From assembly GCF_000787855.1 (NCBI RefSeq), contig NZ_BBPQ01000050.1, positions 1 through 41,233 on the forward strand: 41,233 nt of DNA. Reading direction: 5' to 3'. The notes beneath the pieces were generated by a model. That model was not told the DNA's origin. It saw only the letters and a program-made list of their open reading frames with translations, and ran no database searches. Positions within the stretch are counted from its first letter, which is position 1, and every line of letters begins with the position of its first letter. This DNA comes from Streptacidiphilus anmyonensis (GTDB lineage Bacteria; Actinomycetota; Actinomycetes; Streptomycetales; Streptomycetaceae). Of the stretch, positions 16,137 through 24,788 are shown one piece after another. The translations under genes and the position numbers were made by a program.

Positions 16137-18770
16137 CTACTCGACGACCGGCAGCAGCTCCGGCAGGTGCCCGTCCGAGGCCAGGGCGGCGGCCCGGCGC
16201 TCCGCCGGGACCTCGCCGTAGAGGGTGGTCCGCTGGGCGGCCGGACGGCCGGCCGCGGCGGCGACCGCCTCCAGGTCGCGGACGGACTTGTAGCTGCCGT
16301 AAGCGGAGCCGGCCATCCGGGAGATGGTCTCCTCCATCAGCGTGCCGCCCAGGTCGTTGGCGCCGCTGCGGAGCATCTCCGCGGCGCCCTCGGCGCCCAG
16401 TTTGACCCAGCTGGTCTGGATGTTGGGGATGCGCCCGTGCAGCAGCAGCCGGGCCATGGCGGTGACGGCCCGGTTGTCGCGCATCGTCGGGCCGGGCCGG
16501 GAGATGCCGGCGAGGTAGACGGGCGCGTTGGTGTGCACGAACGGCAGGGTCACGAACTCCGTGAAGCCGCCCCGTCCGGCCGCGAGGGAGCGCTCCTGGA
16601 TCTCGGCCAGCAGCCGCAGGTGGCCGAGCCAGTGGCGGGGCTGGTCGACGTGCCCGTACATCATCGTCGAGGAGGACCGGATGCCGAGCTCGTGCGCGGT
16701 GGTGACCACCTCGACCCAGGTCGCGGCGGGCAGCTTGCCCTTGGTGAGCACCCAGCGGACCTCGTCGTCGAGGATCTCGGCGGCGGTGCCGGGGATGGTG
16801 TCGAGCCCGGCCTCCTTGGCCCGGGCGAGCCAGTCCCGGACGGACAGCCCCGTCCTGGTCGCGCCGTTGACGATCTCCATCGGGGAGAAGGCGTGCACGT
16901 GCATGCCGGGAACGCGGTCCTTCACCGCGCGGGCGATGTCGAAGTAGGCGGTGCCGGGCAGGTCCGGGTGGATGCCGCCCTGCATGCACACCTCGGTCGC
17001 GCCGACCTGCCACGCCTGCTCGGCGCGGTCGGCGACCTGGGACAGCGAGAGCGTGTAGGCGTCGGCGTCGGTGCGCCGCTGCGCGAAGGCGCAGAAGCGG
17101 CAGCCGGTGTAGCAGACGTTGGTGAAGTTGATGTTCCGCGTGACGCAGTAGGTGACGGTGTCGCCCACGACGTCCCGGCGCACCGCGTCCGCGACGGAGC
17201 AGAGCGCGTCCAGCGCGGGGCCGTCGGCGTGGAGGAGCGCGAGCGCCTGCGGGTCCGTCAGCCGGCGCGGGTCGTCGGCGGCGACGGCCAGCGCCTCGCG
17301 CACGTCGGCGTCGAGCCTCTCGGGCGCCCCGGTGGCGGCGGCGACCTCGCGCAGCGCGTCCCAGTCGCCGTAGACGTCGTCGAAGTCCGCGCGGCGGTCG
17401 CCGGTCCGGCCGTCCGTGTCGACCTCGACGTGCAGCTCGGTGCGTCCGGAGGCGGTGAAGACCTCCTCCGGCTCCTGCCAGGGCAGGCCGAGCGGCAGCG
17501 CGTCCGGGCGGGCCAGCCCGGTCTCGGGGTCCGCCAGGGCGCGGACGTGCGGCAGCACCCGCGGGTCGAGCCACGGCTCGCCCTGGCGCACGTACTCGGG
17601 GTAGACGCAGAGCCGTTCGCGCAGTTCGAAGCCGGCTGCCCGGGAGCGTGCGGACAGCTCCTCGATCTGCGGCCAGGGGCGCTCGGGGTTCACGTGATCG
17701 ATGGTCAGCGGCGAGACCCCGCCCCAGTCGTCGACACCGGCGCCGATCAGCCGCTCGTACTCACCCTCGACGAGGTTCGGCGGGGCCTGGAGGCAGGCCG
17801 ACGGGCCCAGGATGTGCCGGGCCACCGCCACCGTGGCGACCAGGTCGTCCAGCTCGGCGTCGGGCATGCCGCGCATCGCCGTGTCCGGCTTGGCCCGGAA
17901 GTTCTGGATGATCAGTTCCTGGATGCCGTGGTAGGCCCGGGAGATCCGGCGCAGCGCGAACAGGGACTCCGCCCGCTCCTGGTAGGTCTCGCCGATGCCG
18001 ATCAGCAGACCGGAGGTGAAGGGCACCGACGACCGGCCCGCGTCCTCCAGCACCCGCAGCCGCACGGCCGGCTCCTTGTCCGGGGAGCCGTAGTGGGGGC
18101 CGCCCGGCTCCGACCACAGCCGGGTCGCGGTCGTCTCCAGCATCATGCCCATGGACGGGGCGACCGGCTTCAGGCGCTGGAAGTCCGTCCACGACATCGC
18201 GCCCGGGTTGAGGTGGGGCAGCAGGCCGGTCTCCTCCAGGATGCGGATGGAGACGGCGCGGACGTAGGCGATCGTGTCGTCGTATCCGTGCGCGTCGAGC
18301 CACTCGCGCGCCTCCGGCCAGCGGTCCTCCGGCTTGTCGCCGAGCGTGATCAGCGCTTCCTTGCAGCCGAGCGCCGCGCCCTTGCGGGCGACGTCCAGCA
18401 CCTCGTCGGGGGACATGAACATCCCGTGGCCGGCGCGGCGCAGCTTGCCCGGGACGGTGACGAACGTGCAGTAGTGGCAGGTGTCCCGGCACAGCCGGGT
18501 CAGCGGGATGAAGACGCTCTTCGAGTACGTGATGACGCCGGGCCTGCCCGCCGCCTCCAGTCCCGCGTCGCGCACCCGGGCGGCGGACGCGGCGAGCTCG
18601 GTGAGCGCCTCCCCTCGGGCCTGCAGCAGCACCGCGGCCTCGGCGACGTCGAGGGCGACCCCCGACCGGGCCCGGTGGACGGCGCGGCGCATCGCGTTCG
18701 CCGTCGGCTGCACGCTCGGCACGCTCGGCACGCTCGGCACGCTCGGCTGCGCGTTCGACTGCTCCTTCAT
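16137..18770 (-). CDS. fbiC: FO synthase, fused CofG-CofH radical SAM enzyme
   Basis: An 877-aa bifunctional enzyme that makes 7,8-didemethyl-8-hydroxy-5-deazariboflavin (FO), the chromophore of coenzyme F420, from tyrosine and 5-amino-6-ribitylamino-uracil. Two radical SAM domains are present: the CofG part with CRDTCHYC near residue 90 and the CofH part with CYTGCRFC near 555. Supporting motifs include [17 protein letters not shown] and [17 protein letters not shown]. The ATG at 18770 gives the usual length. The N-terminus carries a PSV repeat (from 9-bp tandem DNA repeats) before the conserved part. It is divergent from the LolA-like gene, with a 21-bp palindrome between them. Confidence 0.96.
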   Translation of the reverse strand: MKEQSNAQPSVPSVPSVPSVQPTANAMRRAVHRARSGVALDVAEAAVLLQARGEALTELAASAARVRDAGLEAAGRPGVITYSKSVFIPLTRLCRDTCHYCTFVTVPGKLRRAGHGMFMSPDEVLDVARKGAALGCKEALITLGDKPEDRWPEAREWLDAHGYDDTIAYVRAVSIRILEETGLLPHLNPGAMSWTDFQRLKPVAPSMGMMLETTATRLWSEPGGPHYGSPDKEPAVRLRVLEDAGRSSVPFTSGLLIGIGETYQERAESLFALRRISRAYHGIQELIIQNFRAKPDTAMRGMPDAELDDLVATVAVARHILGPSACLQAPPNLVEGEYERLIGAGVDDWGGVSPLTIDHVNPERPWPQIEELSARSRAAGFELRERLCVYPEYVRQGEPWLDPRVLPHVRALADPETGLARPDALPLGLPWQEPEEVFTASGRTELHVEVDTDGRTGDRRADFDDVYGDWDALREVAAATGAPERLDADVREALAVAADDPRRLTDPQALALLHADGPALDALCSVADAVRRDVVGDTVTYCVTRNINFTNVCYTGCRFCAFAQRRTDADAYTLSLSQVADRAEQAWQVGATEVCMQGGIHPDLPGTAYFDIARAVKDRVPGMHVHAFSPMEIVNGATRTGLSVRDWLARAKEAGLDTIPGTAAEILDDEVRWVLTKGKLPAATWVEVVTTAHELGIRSSSTMMYGHVDQPRHWLGHLRLLAEIQERSLAAGRGGFTEFVTLPFVHTNAPVYLAGISRPGPTMRDNRAVTAMARLLLHGRIPNIQTSWVKLGAEGAAEMLRSGANDLGGTLMEETISRMAGSAYGSYKSVRDLEAVAAAAGRPAAQRTTLYGEVPAERRAAALASDGHLPELLPVVE
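18711..18746. repeat. Four 9-bp tandem repeats in the fbiC N-terminus
   Basis: CACGCTCGG occurs four times head to tail on the plus strand. It encodes the (Pro-Ser-Val)4 run at residues about 9-20 of FO synthase, before the conserved domain. The copies are identical, so this is a recent expansion that probably varies between strains. Confidence 0.9.
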
Positions 18771-18812
18771 GCAGTGAACCTTACGCGGCCCGGCTGGCCC
18801 GCCCCTCGAGTA

Positions 18813-18833
18813 ACCCTGAGATCGTCTCAGGGT
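18813..18833. promoter_or_regulatory. Perfect 9-3-9 palindrome between fbiC and the LolA-like gene
   Basis: ACCCTGAGA (18813-18821), TCG, TCTCAGGGT (18825-18833) form a perfect 21-bp inverted repeat in the 181-bp divergent intergenic region, 43 bp from the fbiC start and 119 bp from the LolA-like start. It has the form of an operator for a dimeric repressor (TetR or GntR size). A leader hairpin is an alternative. Confidence 0.55.
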
Positions 18834-18951
18834 CGCGTAGTCCGACGGGTGGAACCGGCTTTGCGCCCGTGGGCCGATGCCGCGTCCGGGGGTGGAGGCG
18901 TTCAATGGCAGCGTGGGAGAGACCGGGGAGAACATGACGGAGGGACGAGCA

Positions 18952-20139
18952 ATGTCGACCAACACCGACCGAGGGAGCACCGCCCGGACGAGCCGTAAGC
19001 GGTTGGTGCTGGTGTCGGCGGCCGTGGCGGCCGTGGCGGGCTCCGTGGCCGCGGGCACGGCGCTGGCGGCGGGGCCCTCGCTGCCCTCGGTGTCGGCGCA
19101 GAACCTGCTGGCGCGGGCGCTCAGCAGCCACCAGCAGGTCTTCTCGGGCACGATCGAGTCGACCGTGGATCTCGGCCTGCCCTCGCAGCTGGTCTCCCAG
19201 CTGCCCTCGGCGCTCGGCGCGAAGTCCGGCGCGGGCGCGTCCGCGGATCCCCAGGCCCAGCAGGCGCAGCAGCAGTTGCTGAGCCTGCTGTCGGGGACGC
19301 ACGACTTCGACGTGGCGATGGACGGCCCGAACCGCCAGGCGTTCAGCTCCACGGACACCGGCAGCACGGTCCGTTTCGTCCACAACGGCACCGAGGCCTG
19401 GTCCTACGACAGCCGGAGCAACCAGGCCGTCCAGTACACCGGGATCAACCCGGACGAGGCCACCACGCATCCGAGCGCCCCGGCGATGACCACCCCGGCG
19501 GACGCCGCACGGATGCTCCAGGAGATCGCGCCGTTCAGCTCGGTCACGGTCGACGGCAACTCGATGGTGGCGGGGCGTCAGGTCTACGTCCTCGTCATCT
19601 CTCCGAAGGGGCAAGGCTCGACGATCGGCGACGTCCGCCTGTCCGTGGACGCGCGGACGGACATGCCGCTCGGGGTCCAGGTGGACCCGTCGGACGGCAG
19701 CAGCCCGATCGCCGACGTGCGGTTCGCGTCGATCAGCTACGCCGAGCCGGCCGCGAGCACCTTCGACTTCACCCTGCCGCAGGGCGCGAAGCTGGTCACC
19801 AAGTCCGGTGCGCAGGTGGGCCACGAGCAGACGCACTCCCCCGCCCGGCCGGGCGCGCCGAAGCCCCAGGGCGCGCCGGGCGCGCAGGACCACGCCGACG
19901 ACGTGCAGATGATCGGCACGGGCTGGACGACCGTCTACAAGATCAGCCCCTCTGCCACCGCCAAGGACGCGAAGAACGGCAAGGGCGGCAGCATGGCCTC
20001 CGCGCTCCAGTCCATCGGCCACTCCGTCCCCGGCGGCACGCTGTTCACCACCAAGGCGTTCAACGTCCTGATCACCGACAACGGCACCGTCTACGCGGGC
20101 GCGGTCACCCCGCAGTACCTGGAGAGCCTGGCCAAGTAG
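18952..20139 (+). CDS. Secreted LolA-like (DUF2092-type) protein
   Basis: A 395-aa exported protein. The N-terminus has basic residues (TARTSRKRL), then a hydrophobic run to [10 protein letters not shown], consistent with a signal peptide of about 40 residues or a membrane anchor. The body (about 50-300) resembles the LolA/LppX/RseB-type curved beta-sheet fold: [20 protein letters not shown], a central [20 protein letters not shown] and [18 protein letters not shown]. These carry lipids or sense envelope state in relatives. A Pro-rich linker and a C-terminal domain (about 305-395) follow. ATG 18952 is chosen for GGAGGGA at 18939-18945. No lipobox is seen. Confidence 0.8.
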   Translation: MSTNTDRGSTARTSRKRLVLVSAAVAAVAGSVAAGTALAAGPSLPSVSAQNLLARALSSHQQVFSGTIESTVDLGLPSQLVSQLPSALGAKSGAGASADPQAQQAQQQLLSLLSGTHDFDVAMDGPNRQAFSSTDTGSTVRFVHNGTEAWSYDSRSNQAVQYTGINPDEATTHPSAPAMTTPADAARMLQEIAPFSSVTVDGNSMVAGRQVYVLVISPKGQGSTIGDVRLSVDARTDMPLGVQVDPSDGSSPIADVRFASISYAEPAASTFDFTLPQGAKLVTKSGAQVGHEQTHSPARPGAPKPQGAPGAQDHADDVQMIGTGWTTVYKISPSATAKDAKNGKGGSMASALQSIGHSVPGGTLFTTKAFNVLITDNGTVYAGAVTPQYLESLAK

Positions 20140-20151
20140 GTCAAGTAAGCA

Positions 20152-20200
20152 ACTAGTCCAGACAAGTGAAGATCTTCGGCAGAAACTAGTCCGGACAAGT
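20152..20200. promoter_or_regulatory. Pair of DasR-like 16-bp sites
   Basis: ACTAGTCCAGACAAGT (20152-20167) and ACTAGTCCGGACAAGT (20185-20200) are near-identical imperfect palindromes 33 bp apart, about three helical turns. Compared with the published DasR-responsive element A(G/C)TGGTCTAGACCA(G/C)T they match at 13 and 12 of 16 positions. They lie between the LolA-like stop and the phosphodiesterase gene. A related GntR regulator is equally possible. Confidence 0.45.
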
Positions 20201-20234
20201 GAGCGGTCGACCGAGTCTTCGGTCGGCCGCTCAC
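20199..20234 (+). terminator. Terminator after the LolA-like gene
   Basis: A 16-bp stem (GTGAGCGGTCGACCGA at 20199-20214 with 20219-20234, one G-T pair) and a 4-nt loop, 59 bp past the stop. Its first two bases overlap the second DasR-like site. Confidence 0.7.
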
Positions 20235-20259
20235 TACTGCTCATGCATCGTTCTTCCGG

Positions 20260-20277
20260 ACTTACCTCTCGGTAAGT
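20260..20277. promoter_or_regulatory. Perfect 7-4-7 palindrome upstream of the phosphodiesterase gene
   Basis: ACTTACC (20260-20266), TCTC, GGTAAGT (20271-20277) form a perfect inverted repeat 49 bp before the GTG start. This is where a promoter would be expected, and the form is typical of a TetR-family operator. No regulator gene is adjacent. Confidence 0.5.
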
Positions 20278-20326
20278 AGCGTGCAGGTCCGTCATGCACC
20301 GGCCCGCCTCTACCGAGGAGACCCTC

Positions 20327-21355
20327 GTGCGCAAGCGCGCTCTGCTCGCCACCACCCTCGCCGCAGCCACCGCCGTCGTCGGCGGACTGACCGTCGCGCC
20401 CGCCGCCCAGGCGACGACGAGCGGCAACTCGCTCTCCGTCTTCGCCTGGAACGTCGACCTGGCCACCTCCGTCGTCGACAGCACCGAGAACGAGAACGCC
20501 GCCGGCCGCACGCCGGTCGTCGAGTCGATCATCAAGCAGCACGACGCCGACGTGGTGGTCCTCGACGAGCTGTTCAACCACAGCTCGACCAGCAACATCG
20601 AGAGCGCGCTCGCCGCGCAGTACCCGTACCACACGCCCGTCGTCGGCCAGGTCTGCTCCGGCGGCGGCTGGAACGGCATCAGCGGGGACTGCTCCAACTC
20701 GCTGTTCGTCATCAACGGCGGCACCATGATCTTCTCGAAGTACCCGATCAAGGCCCAGTACGCCCACGTCTTCTCCAACTCGACGTCGGGCACCTGGGAC
20801 TACGACGCCAACAAGGGCGCCGCGCTGGCCGAGATCGACAAGAACGGCGTCAACACCTGGGTCGTCGGCACGCACCTCCAGGCCGACCAGTCCGGCACCT
20901 CCACGAACACCACCCAGGCCACCCGCCTCGCCCAGCTCGGCGAGATCAAGAGCTGGGTGAACGGGATCGTCGGCTCCTCCGCCCCGGTCCTCATCGGTGG
21001 CGACTTCAACGTCGAGTACTTCGGCGGCGCTTCGCGCGGCGACTACGCCAACGCGCAGAACGCGGTGGGCGGCGTGCTCGGCACCCCCGCCACCGACCCG
21101 ACCCAGCTGACCACCATGGACTGCCCCGTCTCGGCCTGGTGCCAGTTCATGTCCGGCGTCGAGTCCTTCCCGAGCAACTACCAGGACAGCCTCGACTACA
21201 TCGGCTACCTGAACGCGCCGGGCCGCCCGACCCCGCTGGCGCTGCCGTCCGTGGCCACCGACTTCGACCCGCAGGCGGGCTGGACCCAGGGTCAGACCGA
21301 CACCCAGTCCCCGAGCGACCACTACCCGGTGCAGGCCACCTTCCAGCTTCCCTGA
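20327..21355 (+). CDS. Secreted sphingomyelinase C-like endonuclease/exonuclease/phosphatase
   Basis: A 342-aa exported metal-dependent phosphodiesterase of the DNase I-like superfamily, most like bacterial sphingomyelinase C. The signal peptide (about 1-33) ends APAAQA. Active-site motifs appear in order: FAWNVD, DVVVLDELFN (metal-binding Glu), GGTMIFSKYPI, VGTHLQA, GGDFNVEYF (Asp/Asn) and SDHYPVQA (catalytic Asp-His). It would cleave phosphodiester head groups of sphingomyelin or related lipids outside the cell; the exact substrate is inferred. The GTG at 20327 is chosen because GAGGAG at 20315-20320 precedes it. The start region carries DasR-like and TetR-like sites upstream. Confidence 0.88.
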   Translation: MRKRALLATTLAAATAVVGGLTVAPAAQATTSGNSLSVFAWNVDLATSVVDSTENENAAGRTPVVESIIKQHDADVVVLDELFNHSSTSNIESALAAQYPYHTPVVGQVCSGGGWNGISGDCSNSLFVINGGTMIFSKYPIKAQYAHVFSNSTSGTWDYDANKGAALAEIDKNGVNTWVVGTHLQADQSGTSTNTTQATRLAQLGEIKSWVNGIVGSSAPVLIGGDFNVEYFGGASRGDYANAQNAVGGVLGTPATDPTQLTTMDCPVSAWCQFMSGVESFPSNYQDSLDYIGYLNAPGRPTPLALPSVATDFDPQAGWTQGQTDTQSPSDHYPVQATFQLP

Positions 21356-21395
21356 GCCGGCCGCCCAGCACCCTGGTGAGGGAGGGCGTGCACAG

Positions 21396-21411
21396 AGTGG
21401 TCCACACCACT
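21396..21411. promoter_or_regulatory. DasR-responsive-element-like site
   Basis: AGTGGTCCACACCACT matches the dre consensus A(G/C)TGGTCTAGACCA(G/C)T at 14 of 16 positions and keeps both outer AGTGGTC/CCACT arms. It lies 143 bp before the start of the sugar-binding lipoprotein gene. DasR controls N-acetylglucosamine uptake and development in streptomycetes, so the context is fitting. Confidence 0.6.
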
Positions 21412-21553
21412 CGACGGGGTGTCAGAACACCTCGAGTACCTCGTCTCACCTGCTGAAAGGTGCCTTGACGCACCACAGTTGATGCGGATGCCATGGACCG
21501 TCACAAGCGCCCAGTGCGGGGGCGTCGTCGGTTCGAGCCAGAAGGCATCACGT

Positions 21554-22864
21554 ATGAGCATCAGCCGCCGCGCCGTCCTCGCCACCGCCGGTCTCGCCGG
21601 CCTCAGCGCGGGGACGGCGCTGCTGAGCGGCTGCGCCAGCAGCAGCACCAGCGTCACCGGACCGTCCGGAACCCCCGCCTCCCTGGAGGTCTTCTCCTGG
21701 TGGACCGAGGGCGGGGAGGCGGCCGCGCTCGCCTCCCTGGTCAGCGAGTTCCACGTGCACAACCCGCACATCGACTTCGTCAACCGCGCGGTCGCCGGCG
21801 GCGCCGGCGCCAACGCGAAGGCCGAGCTCGCCCGCCGCCTGAAGGCCGGCAACCCGCCGGACACCTTCCAGGGCCAGGCCGGCGCGATGCTCGACGACTA
21901 CGTCGACGCCGGGCAGTTGGAGGACCTCGGCTTCCTCTACCAGCAGCAGGGCTGGGACAAGCTGCTCAGCCCCACGCTGCTCCAGCTGACCCAGCGCGGC
22001 GGCAAGCAGTGGTCGGTGCCGCTCGACATCCACCACATCAACCTGATCTGGGCCAACAGACGCGTCTGCGAGCGCGCCGGCGTCCCGACCGCGCCCGCGT
22101 CCGTCGCCGACTTCGTCAGCGCCCTGCACAAGGTCGCCGCGACCGGCAAGAACCCGCTGGCCATCTCGGTGACGCCGAACGAGATCTGGCAGCTCAAGCA
22201 TCTGATGGAGTGCCTGCTGCTGGCCGAGCTCGGCTCGGCGGGCTGGCCGGCGCTGTGGCGGCGCGGCGGCGACTGGGGCTCCCCGCAGGTCACCGCGGCC
22301 CTCGAGGCGCTGCGCGAGATCCTCTCGCTGGCCGTGAACCCGACCGCGGAGGTCACCTGGAACCAGGCGAGCGCGATGGTCGGCAACGGCAGCGCGGCCT
22401 ACCAGATCATGGGCGACTGGACCGAGGCCACCTTCACCCTCGCCGGACTCTCGCCCCACCGCGACTACGCCTGGGCCACCGCCCCCGGCACCTCGGAGGC
22501 CTTCCTGTTCGCCTCCGACTGCTTCACCCTGCCCAAGGGCGCGAAGGACCGCGAGGCAGCCATCGCCTGGCTCGTCGAGTGCGGCAGCCAGGCCGGGCAG
22601 GACTCCTTCACCACCGTCAAGGGCGCGATCCCGCCGCGTGCGGTCATCGGCTCGACCGAGCGGGGCCTGTTCGACCTGTACTCGAACTGGTCCATGGTCG
22701 AGTGGACCACCAAGCAGGTCGTCGGCTCGCTCACCCACGGCGTGGTGGCCCGCGCGGCGTGGAACAACGCGATCGACTCCGCGCTCAACTCGTTCGTGAC
22801 GAACCGCGATCCGGCCAGGCTCCAGACCGCACTGGAGGCGGCGGCCAGGCAGTACGCCGCCTAG
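21554..22864 (+). CDS. Sugar ABC transporter substrate-binding lipoprotein
   Basis: A 436-aa extracellular solute-binding protein of family 1. The N-terminus has twin arginines (MSISRRAVLATAG) and a lipobox LLSGC with Cys27, so it is probably a Tat-exported lipoprotein. The mature part resembles glucose/mannose-type binding proteins: EVFSWWTEGGEAAALASLV, NPPDTFQGQAGAM, VPLDIHHINLIWANR and QIMGDWTEATF. No permease or ATPase gene lies beside it, so it must work with components encoded elsewhere. ATG 21554 is chosen because the lipoprotein signal begins there; the frame is open to 21419 without signal-like sequence. It ends 1 bp from the convergent DeoR gene. Confidence 0.92.
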   Translation: MSISRRAVLATAGLAGLSAGTALLSGCASSSTSVTGPSGTPASLEVFSWWTEGGEAAALASLVSEFHVHNPHIDFVNRAVAGGAGANAKAELARRLKAGNPPDTFQGQAGAMLDDYVDAGQLEDLGFLYQQQGWDKLLSPTLLQLTQRGGKQWSVPLDIHHINLIWANRRVCERAGVPTAPASVADFVSALHKVAATGKNPLAISVTPNEIWQLKHLMECLLLAELGSAGWPALWRRGGDWGSPQVTAALEALREILSLAVNPTAEVTWNQASAMVGNGSAAYQIMGDWTEATFTLAGLSPHRDYAWATAPGTSEAFLFASDCFTLPKGAKDREAAIAWLVECGSQAGQDSFTTVKGAIPPRAVIGSTERGLFDLYSNWSMVEWTTKQVVGSLTHGVVARAAWNNAIDSALNSFVTNRDPARLQTALEAAARQYAA

Positions 22865-22865
22865 G

Positions 22866-23648
22866 TCAGCCGCCCGCGACCAGCACCCGTCCGACGGCGG
22901 CGCGCGCCTGTTCGCGGGCCGCGGTCGGCAGCCCGGCGTCCGTCACCAGGGTGTCCACCGCCGACAGCGGCGCGTAGGAGGACAGGCTCACCACTCCCCA
23001 CTTGCTGTGGTCCGCGAGCACGACCACGCTCCCCGCGCAGTCGATCAGCGCGCGGTTGGTCTCCGCCTCGGCGAGGTTGGGGGTGGTCAGGCCCGCCGTG
23101 GGATCGACGCCGTGGCAGCCGAGGAAGAGCTGGTCGACGTGGAGGTCGTGCAGGGCCAGCGCGGCCATGGTGCCGACCAGCGCGTCGCTCGGGGTGCGCA
23201 CCCCGCCGGTCAGCACGACCGTCGGGCCCGGCCTGGAGGGCCGCCGCGCCTCGGCGAAGACCTCGGCGACGCGCACGGAGTTGGTGACGACCGTGAGCCG
23301 CTCGACCCGCAGCAGATGGCGCGCGAAGACCCGGGTGGTCGTGCCGGCGGAGACGGCGATCGCCGTGCCGGGTCGGACCAGTCGCGCGGCGAGCCGGGCG
23401 ATCTCGTCCTTGGCCTCGGGCTCCCACTCCGTCTTGGCGTCGAAACCGGGCTCGACGCCGCCCGCCCCGTCGGCGTGGAGCGCGCCGCCGTGGACCTTGA
23501 GGGCCAGGCCCAGGCGGGCCAGCTCGGCCAGGTCCCGGCGGATCGTCATGTCGGAGACGCCGAAGCGCGCGGACAGCTCCCCCACCCGCACGCTGCCGCA
23601 CCGGCGGATCTCCGCGAGGATCACGGACTGGCGCCGCTTCGCCAGCAT
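22866..23648 (-). CDS. DeoR-family transcriptional regulator
   Basis: A 260-aa sugar-phosphate-responsive regulator. The N-terminal helix-turn-helix (KRRQSVILAEIRRCGSVRVGELSARFGVSDMTIRRDLAEL) is a close DeoR match, followed by the GLALKVHGGA hinge. The C-terminal DeoRC domain (about 75-250) has AVSAGTTTRVFARHL, LTVVTNSVRVAEV, FLGCHGVDPTAGLTTPN and VVVLADHSKWG, the phosphate-sugar sensing elements. It converges with the sugar-binding lipoprotein gene, so carbohydrate control is plausible, but the target genes are not visible. ATG 23648 agrees with family length. Confidence 0.93.
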   Translation of the reverse strand: MLAKRRQSVILAEIRRCGSVRVGELSARFGVSDMTIRRDLAELARLGLALKVHGGALHADGAGGVEPGFDAKTEWEPEAKDEIARLAARLVRPGTAIAVSAGTTTRVFARHLLRVERLTVVTNSVRVAEVFAEARRPSRPGPTVVLTGGVRTPSDALVGTMAALALHDLHVDQLFLGCHGVDPTAGLTTPNLAEAETNRALIDCAGSVVVLADHSKWGVVSLSSYAPLSAVDTLVTDAGLPTAAREQARAAVGRVLVAGG

Positions 23649-23717
23649 GTCGCTTCCTCGCTCCCCTCGCCGCGAAGGACCACCGCCTCACACAGAGTCG
23701 GACGTCCCTGAACGCAA

Positions 23718-24695
23718 TCAAACAGGATCGCGCATATCAGAAACCCCGGGGCCCACCGCTGTCAAGGGGTCGCGCTCCGCGTCCGACGCGGCGTCAGCTC
23801 CCCTCCGCGCCTGACGTAGCCCGTCCGCGGTCAGGACCAGCAGCGCCACCCAGACCAGGGCGAAGCCGGCCCAGCGCTCCGGCGGCATGTGCTCGTGGAA
23901 GACGGCGACGCCGAGCAGGAACTGGAAGACCGGCGCCAGGTACTGCAGCAGCCCCATGGTGGTCAGCGGCACCCGGACCGCGGCCGCGCCGAAGGCGACC
24001 AGCGGGACGGCCGTCACGACCCCGCACAGGGCCAGCAGCGCGGCGTGGCCGGGCCCGTGCCCGGTGAAGGTGGACCGCCCGCTCGCGGACAGCCAGAGCA
24101 GGTAGCCGAGGGCCGGCAGAAAGAGGAACGCGGTCTCCACCGCGAAGCCCTCCAGGCCGCCGAGCGCGACCGTCTTCTTCAGCAGTCCGTAGGTGGCGAA
24201 GGAGAACGCCAGCGTCAGCGCGATCCACGGCAACTGGCCGTAGCCGAGGGTCAGCACCAGCACCGCCCCGGCGCCCGTCGCCACCGCGACCCACTGCGCG
24301 GGCCGCAGCCGCTCCTTCAGGACCAGCACGCCGAAGGTGATGGTCACCAGCGGGTTGATGAAGTAGCCGAGCGAGGTCTCCACGACATGGCCGCTGTTGA
24401 CGCCCCAGATGTACATCCCCCAGTTGACGCTGATCACCGCCGCAGCCAGGCCGATCAGCGCGAGGCGCTTCGGCTGCCGCAGCAGCGGGCGGATCCAGGA
24501 GAGCGCGTCCGGGCGCCTGGCGCGCTGGAAGGCCAGCACCGCGACGGTCGTGGCCAGGGACCAGACCATCCGGTCGGCCAGGATCTCCCAGGCGCCCGCC
24601 GGCTTCAGCAGCGGCCAGTACAGGGGGAAGAACCCCCACATCGCGTAGGCGGCGAAGCCCAGCCACAAACCCGTGCGTTGCTCATGACGTCTCAC
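23718..24695 (-). CDS. rarD: RarD/EamA-family permease
   Basis: A 325-aa inner-membrane protein with about ten hydrophobic segments in two EamA-like halves. RarD hallmarks are GFAAYAMWGFFPLYWPLL at the N-terminus, EILADRMVWSL, NWGMYIWGVNSGHVVETSLGYFINPL and LQYLAPVFQFLLGVAVFHE. The transported substrate is not known; chloramphenicol sensitivity is the historical phenotype for the family, and amino-acid or metabolite export is likely. It uses a GTG start at 24695. It lies in the same direction as the APC gene, behind that gene's terminator. Confidence 0.9.
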   Translation of the reverse strand: MRRHEQRTGLWLGFAAYAMWGFFPLYWPLLKPAGAWEILADRMVWSLATTVAVLAFQRARRPDALSWIRPLLRQPKRLALIGLAAAVISVNWGMYIWGVNSGHVVETSLGYFINPLVTITFGVLVLKERLRPAQWVAVATGAGAVLVLTLGYGQLPWIALTLAFSFATYGLLKKTVALGGLEGFAVETAFLFLPALGYLLWLSASGRSTFTGHGPGHAALLALCGVVTAVPLVAFGAAAVRVPLTTMGLLQYLAPVFQFLLGVAVFHEHMPPERWAGFALVWVALLVLTADGLRQARRGADAASDAERDPLTAVGPGVSDMRDPV

Positions 24696-24712
24696 CCGAG
24701 GACGGTAGACGA

Positions 24713-24748
24713 GAGCGCCCCCGCCCAGGAAGTCGGGCGGGGGCGCTC
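24713..24748 (-). terminator. Terminator of the APC transporter gene
   Basis: A perfect 14-bp stem (GAGCGCCCCCGCCC at 24713-24726 with 24735-24748) and an 8-nt loop, 40 bp past the APC stop and 18 bp before the rarD start. Confidence 0.75.
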
Positions 24749-24788
24749 GGCGCGCTTCTCAGCCGCCGTCGGCTGCTGTCAGCTGCGC

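Noticed and set aside
16137-19391. FO synthase frame extended upstream to 19391
   Set aside because: The extension runs antisense through the LolA-like gene and past the divergent promoter region; the ATG at 18770 gives family length.
20151-20202. Two 19-bp repeats separated by 14 bp, possible minimal CRISPR
   Set aside because: Only two copies, palindromic 16-bp cores, spacer far too short and no cas genes; they read better as paired regulator sites.
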